Source of the DNA: CAZXNF01 sp050741255
GTDB lineage: Bacteria; Pseudomonadota; Gammaproteobacteria; Burkholderiales; SG8-41
Assembly: GCA_050741255.1 (NCBI GenBank)
Contig: JBOIEQ010000010.1
Span: 1 to 51,065, forward strand
Direction of reading: 5' to 3'
DNA length: 51,065 nt
This document shows positions 43,663-51,065 of this stretch, in pieces (within the stretch, counting starts at the first letter, position 1; the number at the start of each line of letters is the position of its first letter). A program made the position numbers and the translations under genes. Under the pieces are notes generated by a model, which worked only from the letters and a program-made list of their open reading frames with translations, did no database searches and was not told where the DNA came from.

Positions 43663-44139
43663 ATGGCCAAAGTACCGCTCACCGTTGTCGGCGCCGAAAA
43701 AATGCGCGTCGAACTGCATGAACTGAAAGCCGTGCAGCGTCCCGCCGTCATCCAGGCGATCGCGGAGGCGCGCGCGCATGGCGATCTGTCGGAGAACGCG
43801 GAGTACGCCGCCGCCAAGGAGCGGCAGAGTTTCATCGAGGGCCGCATTGCGGAGCTGGAAGGCAAGCTCGGCAACGCCCAGATCATCGACCCCAAGCTGA
43901 TCGAAACCGATGGCCGTTGCGTGTTCGGCGCGACCATCGACCTCGAGGATGGCGCCAGCGGGGAGACGGTCGTCTACCAGATCGTCGGCGACGACGAGGC
44001 CGACATCAAGCAGGGCAAGATTTCGATCAGTTCGCCGATCGCGCGGGCCTTGATCGGGAAGTACGAAGGCGACGTGGCCGAGGTGAATGCCCCCGGCGGC
44101 GTGCGCGAATACACGATCCTGGGCGTGAAGTACGTATAA
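43663..44139 (+). CDS. greA: Transcript cleavage factor GreA
   Basis: GreA rescues backtracked RNA polymerase by stimulating RNA cleavage. The 158-residue protein has the N-terminal coiled coil with the acidic tip HGDLSENAEYAAAKE (the catalytic Asp and Glu are present) and the C-terminal FKBP-like domain with SPIARALIGK. A ribosome site AAGGAAG lies before the ATG. The carAB-greA linkage is widely conserved. A weak GC hairpin (CGGA-GG / CC-TCCG) lies just after the stop. Confidence 0.97.
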   Translation: MAKVPLTVVGAEKMRVELHELKAVQRPAVIQAIAEARAHGDLSENAEYAAAKERQSFIEGRIAELEGKLGNAQIIDPKLIETDGRCVFGATIDLEDGASGETVVYQIVGDDEADIKQGKISISSPIARALIGKYEGDVAEVNAPGGVREYTILGVKYV

Positions 44140-44177
44140 CGCACGGCGGAAGGCAGGCCCTCCGCAGGGTCACGCGA

Positions 44178-44534
44178 CTACTGGTTCTGGAAACTCTTTT
44201 TGGTCCGGCGCGCGACGGTTTTCTTGCGCCGTGGTTTGCGCGGTTTGGGGCCGGCTGTTGCCGGCGGGCGTGGCCGGTAGAGCACCAGGATCTTGCCGAT
44301 ATGCTGCACCGGCGCCGCGGTCAGGGCCTCGCACAGGTGACCGAGTGCTTCCGCGCGCGCTGCGTGGGCTTCTCCGGGCATCCGCACCTTGATTAGTTCA
44401 TGCGCCGTCAGCGCGCGGTCGATTTCGGCGGTGACGGCGTCCGTCACGCCCGCATCGCCGATCAGCACGACCGGGTGCAGCGGGTGGGCGCGGGCGCGCA
44501 GAGCGCGGCGTTGCGTGGACGTGATGACGAGCAT
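44178..44534 (-). CDS. yhbY: CRS1-YhbY domain RNA-binding protein
   Basis: The 118-residue protein has the whole CRS1-YhbY (KH-like) domain: TSTQRRALRARAHPLHPVV, the GDAGVTDAV loop and HELIKVRMPG. YhbY associates with pre-50S ribosomes in E. coli. A strongly basic tail (from about residue 88, many Arg and Lys) extends the usual 97-residue length. It is divergent from rlmE 29 nt away, the classical arrangement of two ribosome-assembly genes. Confidence 0.94.
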   Translation of the reverse strand: MLVITSTQRRALRARAHPLHPVVLIGDAGVTDAVTAEIDRALTAHELIKVRMPGEAHAARAEALGHLCEALTAAPVQHIGKILVLYRPRPPATAGPKPRKPRRKKTVARRTKKSFQNQ

Positions 44535-44563
44535 GGGGTGACGAGTCTAACGGATGTGACCGC

Positions 44564-45196
44564 ATGGGCAAAGCCAGAACCAGCAAGAGCAAGCAGTGGA
44601 TGCGCCGGCACGTCAACGACGCCTACGTGCAGAAAGCGCAGCGCGAGGGGTTCCGTTCGCGCGCTTCCTACAAGCTGAAGGAAATCGCCACCCGCGACGG
44701 GTTGCTGAAACCCGGCCATGTGGTGGTCGACCTGGGCGCGACGCCAGGCGGCTGGTCGCAGGTGGCCGCGCAGGCCGTGGGCGCGCGCGGCAAAGTGTTG
44801 GCGATCGACCTCGTCCCAATGGAACCCCTGCACGGCGTCGAGTTCGTGCTGGGGGATTTTCAGGACGATGCCGTGGCGCAGGCGCTCGCGGCTCGGCTCG
44901 GTGGACGCAAAGCCGACCTTGTGCTCTCCGATATGGCCCCCAATATGAGCGGTATTGCGTCGGCCGACCAGGCGCGCATGATCGGTCTGGCTGAACTGGC
45001 CCTTTTGTTCGCGGTGGAGAACCTGCAACCTGAAGGGGTATTTCTGGTCAAAACCTTCCATGGCGCGGGCTTCGACGCGTTTTTCCGGGCGATGCAGCAG
45101 CAGTTCCAGCGCGTCGTGACCCGCAAGCCGGAAGCTTCGCGCAGCGGGTCGCGCGAAACGTATCTGCTGGGCCGGGGCCTGAAGCCGGTGGTGTAG
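44564..45196 (+). CDS. rlmE: 23S rRNA (U2552) 2'-O-methyltransferase
   Basis: RlmE (FtsJ/RrmJ) methylates U2552 in the A-loop of 23S rRNA late in 50S assembly. The 210-residue protein has the SAM loop VDLGATPGGWSQ and the catalytic K-D-K set: Lys38, Asp123 (LSDMAPN) and Lys163 (LVKTFHG). rlmE followed by ftsH is a conserved heat-shock pair in proteobacteria, but here 172 nt separate them and ftsH may have its own promoter. Confidence 0.97.
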   Translation: MGKARTSKSKQWMRRHVNDAYVQKAQREGFRSRASYKLKEIATRDGLLKPGHVVVDLGATPGGWSQVAAQAVGARGKVLAIDLVPMEPLHGVEFVLGDFQDDAVAQALAARLGGRKADLVLSDMAPNMSGIASADQARMIGLAELALLFAVENLQPEGVFLVKTFHGAGFDAFFRAMQQQFQRVVTRKPEASRSGSRETYLLGRGLKPVV

Positions 45197-45368
45197 GACG
45201 GGTGGCGCTGCGCGACGCCGGGGAACAGGGTTAGAATGACTGTAGATTCGGGGACTTAGGCCATTCCCCGTTCATTCGTTCGATGGTATTTATTTTGCCG
45301 TTTTACGCGGTTGCGATGGCCTGGTTTCGTTTCTTGTCTTGTTGCGAGCGTTTCCTGAAGGAGCGGCT
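45197..45368 (+). promoter_or_regulatory. rlmE-ftsH spacer with possible ftsH promoter
   Basis: TAGAAT at 45232-45237 is a candidate -10, without a good -35. A small hairpin (CGGGGA / TCCCCG) follows about 20 nt later. No convincing sigma-32 site was found, although ftsH is heat-induced in E. coli. Confidence 0.3.
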
Positions 45369-47258
<1,890 letters not shown>

Positions 47259-47263
47259 TTACG

Positions 47264-47379
47264 GTGAGGGGTGAGGCGTGAGGGGTGAGGGGTAAAGTCC
47301 TCGCCCCTTTTGCTTGCACCTCAGCCTTTGCCCGGGTTGCGCTTTGGCCACTCCTCACTCCTCACCCCTCACGCCTCAC
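47264..47379. repeat. Inverted pair of four-unit heptamer arrays between ftsH and folP
   Basis: The left array (47264-47291) is GTGAGGG, GTGAGGC, GTGAGGG, GTGAGGG. The right array (47352-47379) is TCCTCAC, TCCTCAC, CCCTCAC, GCCTCAC. They are 60 nt apart. The right array runs into the place where folP should start. Confidence 0.93.
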
Positions 47380-48213
47380 CCCGCGCAGCGGCTGCAGTGC
47401 GGCCGCTTCGCGTTCCAACTGGACCGTCCACTGGTGATGGGGGTGGTCAACGTCACGACCGACTCTTTCTCCGACGGTGGCCGCCTGGCGACCGCGCAGC
47501 AGGCCATCGATCACGCGCGACGCTTGCATGACGAGGGCGCGGACCTGCTCGACATCGGGGGTGAATCCACCCGGCCGGGTGCGGCCGCGGTCGCGCTGGA
47601 CGAAGAGCGCCGCCGCGTGCTCCCGGTGGTCGAAGCGCTCGTGCGCGAGGGTCGCGCGGTGTCGGTGGACACGCAAAAGCCCGCGCTGATGCGTGAGGCC
47701 GTCGTGGCCGGCGCGGCCCTGGTGAACGACATCAATGCTTTCCGTGCGCCGGGCGCGATCGACGCCATCGTCCACACCGGGGCCGCGGTCTGCGTCATGC
47801 ACATGCAGGGTTCTCCCGGGACCATGCAGCAGGATCCGCGCTACGCCGACGTGGTGGCCGAGGTGCACGGCTTTCTTGCCGGGCGGGTCGAGGCCTTGCG
47901 CAGCGCGGGCCTCGCGCCGGACCGCATCGTGGTCGATCCCGGCTTCGGTTTCGGCAAGACGCAGGCGCACAATCTCGAGCTGCTGCGGCACCTCGAGCAC
48001 TTCCGCGACCTCGGCGCCGCGGTGCTGGCGGGCCTGTCGCGCAAGTCCATGCTCGGACGGATCACCGGGCGCGAGGTTGGCGACCGTGTGGCCGCCAGCG
48101 TCGCGGCGGCACTGATCGCGGTGCAGCACGGCGCACGCATCGTGCGCGTCCACGACGTGGCGGCGACGCGGGACGCGCTGGCGGTGTGGGCTGCTGTAAA
48201 ACAAGAAGATTAG
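47344..48213 (+). CDS. folP: Dihydropteroate synthase, start uncertain
   Basis: FolP condenses p-aminobenzoate with the pterin diphosphate in folate synthesis and is the sulfonamide target. The domain is intact: MGVVNVTTDSFSDGG, DIGGESTRPGA, NDINAF, DPGFGFGK and LSRKSMLGR, ending near residue 289. The start is problematic. Homology begins at LQCGRFAF (47392), where there is a CTG but no ATG, GTG or TTG. The nearest upstream options are TTG at 47344 or 47314, which translate the heptamer array into TPHSSPLTPHP. Starting at the internal GTG or ATG (47434, 47437) would delete the first strand. I list TTG 47344 as a guess. The TAG stop touches the next repeat. Confidence 0.9.
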   Translation: MATPHSSPLTPHPAQRLQCGRFAFQLDRPLVMGVVNVTTDSFSDGGRLATAQQAIDHARRLHDEGADLLDIGGESTRPGAAAVALDEERRRVLPVVEALVREGRAVSVDTQKPALMREAVVAGAALVNDINAFRAPGAIDAIVHTGAAVCVMHMQGSPGTMQQDPRYADVVAEVHGFLAGRVEALRSAGLAPDRIVVDPGFGFGKTQAHNLELLRHLEHFRDLGAAVLAGLSRKSMLGRITGREVGDRVAASVAAALIAVQHGARIVRVHDVAATRDALAVWAAVKQED

Positions 48214-48341
48214 CCGCCAAGACGCCAAGAGGGCCTCGCGTGTAGCAACCAGCGGTCGAAGGTAGGAAAAGCGGACAGAAGGGTAGCCGTCTGCGACTAA
48301 AATAGATTCGGCTTCCTTGGCGTTTTAGGCGCCTTGGCGGC
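48213..48341. repeat. Inverted repeat of GCCAAG type between folP and glmM
   Basis: Left: GCCGCCAAG (48213-48221) then CGCCAAG (48223-48229). Right: CTTGGCG (48316-48322) and CTTGGCGGC (48333-48341). The two sides are about 85 nt apart. The design (short direct units inverted across a junction of same-direction genes) resembles the heptamer pairs but the unit is about 8-10 bp. The left end includes the last base of the folP stop. TAAAAT at 48298-48303 in the middle could be a weak glmM -10. Confidence 0.7.
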
Positions 48342-48356
48342 CCAACAGGGGTAGCG

Positions 48357-49709
48357 ATGGCCAGAAAATATTTCGGCACCGATGGCGTGCGCGGCCTGGT
48401 CGGCGAAGCGCCGATCACGCCCGACTTCGTGATGCGCCTGGGGTATGCGGCCGGCAAGGTGCTCGCGCGCGGCCGGGGCAGGGGCCGGCCGGCAGTGCTG
48501 ATCGGCAAGGACACCCGCATTTCAGGCTACATGCTGGAAGCCGCAATGGAAGCGGGCTTCGCGGCGGCCGGCGTGGACGTCATGCTGTCCGGCCCGATGC
48601 CCACGCCAGCCGTGGCGTACCTGACGCGCGCGCTGCGGCTGTCCGCCGGGATCGTCATCAGCGCCTCGCACAATCCCTTCGACGATAACGGCATCAAGTT
48701 TTTCGCGGGCGACGGCTACAAGCTGCCGGACGCGGTCGAAACCGCGATCGAGGCGGAAGTCGACAAGCCCATGCGCTGCAGTCCGTCCGTGAAGCTCGGC
48801 AAGGCGCGCCGCATGGAAGATGCCCGCGGCCGCTACATCGAGTTCTGCAAGAGTACGTTTCCGGCCGCGCTCGACCTCAAGGGCCTGAAGATCGTGGTCG
48901 ATTGCGCGCACGGCGCCGGCTATCAGGTCGCACCGCCGGTGCTGCACGAACTCGGCGCCGACGTGACGGCCATCGGCGCCGCGCCGGACGGGTTCAACAT
49001 CAACAAGGGCGTGGGTGCGACGCATCCGGAGGCGTTGGTCGCGGCGGTTGCCCGGCACCGCGCCGATCTCGGCATCGCGCTCGACGGCGACGCCGATCGT
49101 CTGCTGATGGTGGGCGCAGACGGCGCGGTCTACGACGGCGACCAGTTGCTCTATGTGATCGCCGCGCACCGCAAGGCCGAACGCGCCTTGAAGGGCGGCG
49201 TGGTCGGCACGCAGATGACCAACCTCGGCTTCGAGCTGGCGGTGAAAAAACTCGGCATCGGCTTTGCCCGCGCCAAGGTCGGCGACCGCTACGTGCTGGA
49301 GCTGCTCAAGCAGAAGGGCTGGCAGCTCGGCGGCGAGAACTCCGGCCACATCGTCTGCCTCGACCGGCACACCACCGGCGATGCCATCGTGTCCGCGCTG
49401 CAGGTGCTGGCCGCGTTGCGCGCCACGGGCTTGACGCTGGCGGAAGCCACCCGCCCCGTGAAGCTGCTGCCGCAGATACTGATCAATGTCCGCACCGCCC
49501 GGCGCTTCGATTTCGCGCACCACGCGGGCGTGAAGCAGGCCGTCGCCGCCGCGGAGAAGAGCCTGAACGGCGCGGGCCGCGTGCTGCTGCGCGCGTCCGG
49601 CACGGAGCCGCTGATTCGCGTCATGGTCGAGGGCGCCGCGCGGGCCAAGGTGCGGCAGTGCGCGAATGCCATCGCGGCGGCCGTAAAAGCGGCGGCGCCC
49701 GCGGCCTAG
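48357..49709 (+). CDS. glmM: Phosphoglucosamine mutase
   Basis: GlmM turns glucosamine-6-phosphate into glucosamine-1-phosphate for UDP-GlcNAc, peptidoglycan and lipid A. The 450-residue protein starts MARKYFGTDGVRG and has the phosphoserine motif SASHNP (Ser104), the metal loop DGDADR, the sugar loop GGENSGH and the phosphate loop RASGTEPLIRVM. folP-glmM order is common in proteobacteria. The end overlaps the convergent aquaporin gene by 4 nt. Confidence 0.98.
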   Translation: MARKYFGTDGVRGLVGEAPITPDFVMRLGYAAGKVLARGRGRGRPAVLIGKDTRISGYMLEAAMEAGFAAAGVDVMLSGPMPTPAVAYLTRALRLSAGIVISASHNPFDDNGIKFFAGDGYKLPDAVETAIEAEVDKPMRCSPSVKLGKARRMEDARGRYIEFCKSTFPAALDLKGLKIVVDCAHGAGYQVAPPVLHELGADVTAIGAAPDGFNINKGVGATHPEALVAAVARHRADLGIALDGDADRLLMVGADGAVYDGDQLLYVIAAHRKAERALKGGVVGTQMTNLGFELAVKKLGIGFARAKVGDRYVLELLKQKGWQLGGENSGHIVCLDRHTTGDAIVSALQVLAALRATGLTLAEATRPVKLLPQILINVRTARRFDFAHHAGVKQAVAAAEKSLNGAGRVLLRASGTEPLIRVMVEGAARAKVRQCANAIAAAVKAAAPAA

Positions 49710-50377
49710 ACGGCAATCTCCCGGGCCGGGCTGAACAGCCACTGGCTCAGGGCGAAGGCCGCAGCACCGCCGACCAGTTGTGCCGCCACGAAGCCCGCGA
49801 CGTCGACTGGTTGGATGCCGGAGAAGGTCGGTGTCAGCGAACGCGCCAGCGTTACCGCCGGGTTGGCGAATGCAGTGGACGCCGTGAACCAGTAGGCCGC
49901 CGCAATATACGCGGCCACCAGCAGGGCCAGCGACGCGTCCCGCTGGCGGACCGCCGCCTCGATGGTCAGCACCAAGCCGAAGGTCGCGACCAGCTCGGAC
50001 AGCCACTGCGCGGGGCCGCTGCGCACCGTGACGGATGGGGCGAACACCGCGAGTCCGAACATCAGGTGTGCTATCGCCACCCCGGCCAGTGCGCCCAGGG
50101 TTTGTGCAAGCAGGTAGGCAGCGGCGGTCGCGCCCTTCAGCACGCCTTTGCGCCATGCGATCAGCGTCACCACCGGATTGAAGTGCGCGCCTGACACCGG
50201 TGCGAACAGGCGGATCAGCACGAACAGGCAGGCGCCCGTGGCGGCTGCATTCGCGGCCAAGGCAAGGGCCGCGGTGCCGCCGGCGAGTCGCTCGCCCATG
50301 ATGCCGGAACCGACCACGACCGCAAGGAGCAGGCCGGTCCCGAGTGTCTCTGCCGCGACGGTCCGCGCCAGCGTCAC
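49706..50377 (-). CDS. aqpS: Aquaporin-family channel of an arsenic cluster
   Basis: A 223-residue MIP-family protein with six membrane helices. The two half-helix motifs are visible as GAHFNPVVT and FANPAVT. It begins with a GTG whose bases overlap the arsC stop (GTGA, 50374-50377), so the two are coupled. Aquaporins next to ArsC-type reductases (AqpS in Sinorhizobium) let arsenite leave the cell down its gradient in place of an ArsB pump. That role is inferred from position; the symbol is used on that basis. It converges on glmM. Confidence 0.82.
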   Translation of the reverse strand: MTLARTVAAETLGTGLLLAVVVGSGIMGERLAGGTAALALAANAAATGACLFVLIRLFAPVSGAHFNPVVTLIAWRKGVLKGATAAAYLLAQTLGALAGVAIAHLMFGLAVFAPSVTVRSGPAQWLSELVATFGLVLTIEAAVRQRDASLALLVAAYIAAAYWFTASTAFANPAVTLARSLTPTFSGIQPVDVAGFVAAQLVGGAAAFALSQWLFSPAREIAV

Positions 50378-50868
50378 GCGCGGCTCTTGCCGAGATCCGT
50401 GACCGCGCGCGCGATGGCGATGCGGTCCAGTTTTTCCACCGGCAGGTCGAGAAACAGCCGGACGCGCGTCCCGATCTGGTGGAAGACCTGGGAGAACACG
50501 GCGCGCTTATCCTCGTCACTGCCTGTGACAGCGGCAGGATCGCGGAAACCCCAATGCGCAGACACCGGCTGGCCGGGCCATACCGGGCAGACTTCGCCGG
50601 CGGCGTCATCGCAGACCGTGATCACAAAGTCCATTACCGGCGCGCCGGGAACGGCAAATTCGTCCCAGTTTTTGCTGCGCAGGCCAGCGGTCGGGTAACC
50701 CGATTTTTCGAGCAGCTCCAGCGTGAACAGGTTGACCCGGCCGGCCGGGTGGCTGCCCGCGCTGTAGGCGCGAAAACGATCCTTGCCGAAATCGTTCAGC
50801 AGGCACTCGGCCAGTATGCTGCGGGCGGAGTTGCCGGTGCAGAGGAACAAGACGTTGCGTACGGTCAT
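50374..50868 (-). CDS. arsC: Arsenate reductase, low-molecular-weight phosphatase type
   Basis: The 164-residue protein has the PTPase loop CTGNSARS (Cys10, Arg16), SAGSHPAG, and later cysteines in VCDDAAGEVCPVWPG near residue 90 that could form the redox cascade of thioredoxin-coupled ArsC. It reduces arsenate to arsenite, which the neighbouring channel could export. The ATG at 50868 gives MTVRNVLFLC; a GTG at 50877 would add three residues. It lies just after the interrupted arsR. Confidence 0.92.
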   Translation of the reverse strand: MTVRNVLFLCTGNSARSILAECLLNDFGKDRFRAYSAGSHPAGRVNLFTLELLEKSGYPTAGLRSKNWDEFAVPGAPVMDFVITVCDDAAGEVCPVWPGQPVSAHWGFRDPAAVTGSDEDKRAVFSQVFHQIGTRVRLFLDLPVEKLDRIAIARAVTDLGKSRA

Positions 50869-50883
50869 GATCGGCACAGGGGT

Positions 50884-51065
50884 CTATGTGGGTGCACGGC
50901 TGCGTCGTACGGGCAGTGCGACGGGGCTGAGTCCGCAGGGCTCTCCCCCGCAGCAGTCATCAGTCAGAAAACCGAGCAGGTCCGCCATCGTGCCGAGCGC
51001 TGCGGCCTAAATGATGGACCGGCCGACGGGTTGCGCGACGATCAGCCCCGCACCAGCCAGTTCCT
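50884..51065 (-). pseudogene. arsR: arsR, C-terminal part with an in-frame amber codon, 5' end outside the window
   Basis: On the minus strand the frame reads ELAGAGLIVAQPVGRSII, then TAG (51007-51009), then AAALGTMADLLGFLTDDCC and GGEPC. This is the winged-helix wing and C-terminal tail of an ArsR repressor. The TAG stands where relatives usually have tyrosine. The tail after it holds the CC-x4-C cysteines that resemble the arsenite site of AfArsR-type proteins. The frame ends naturally at TAG 50884-50886. Either the repressor is truncated, or it is read through, or there is a base error. The DNA-binding part lies beyond the window. Confidence 0.7.

Overview
The window is 51 kb of GC-rich chromosomal DNA from a betaproteobacterium. 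The order fimV-truA-trpFBA-accD-folC-dedD-cvpA-purF-metZ, the block hrcA/hemH/grpE/dnaK/dnaJ beside nadK-recN-fur-bamE-dapB-carAB-greA-yhbY-rlmE-ftsH-folP-glmM, and a Bug-type (TctC) solute receptor all fit that class. I cannot assign an order or genus. No tRNA, rRNA, CRISPR array or intact insertion sequence was seen.

Layout. 1-11.1 kb (+): the 3' part of fimV, then tRNA modification (truA), the end of tryptophan synthesis (trpF, trpB, trpA), fatty acid and folate genes (accD, folC), a SPOR protein, cvpA and purF. 11.1-11.5 kb: a 271-bp terminal-inverted-repeat element abutting purF, then a promoter, a SAM-II type riboswitch and an intrinsic terminator in front of metZ. 12.7-19.0 kb (-): a B12-binding radical SAM protein, lpxH, two cyclophilins, an L,D-transpeptidase and a TPR protein. 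19.2-28.0 kb: cysS, a Mug-type glycosylase, a nucleoside transporter, a GST, a Bug receptor, lone subunits of a CO-dehydrogenase-like molybdenum hydroxylase (coxM, coxG, xdhC), an apparently exported YqgE and cytochrome b561. 28.3-34.4 kb (-): the heat-shock cluster with two sigma-32 promoters, plus hemH and hrcA. 34.5-49.7 kb: housekeeping genes, mostly (+). 49.7-51.1 kb (-): an arsenic module with an aquaporin, arsC and an arsR interrupted by an amber codon.

The most unusual structure is not a gene. Seven junctions carry 27-28-bp arrays of exactly four heptamers (GTGAGGG, GAAGGAT or CGAATCC types), four of the seven as inverted pairs about 30-60 nt apart. Each array gives four G-runs on one strand. 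Arrays split trpB from trpA, encode the N-terminus of FolC, and leave FolP without an obvious start codon. Separately, dapB and dnaJ are each followed about 100 bp downstream by a diverged second copy of their own 3' end, as if left by replacement with a homologous gene. The metZ leader has two nested alternative pairings that join aptamer bases to the terminator loop, which gives a concrete switching model.
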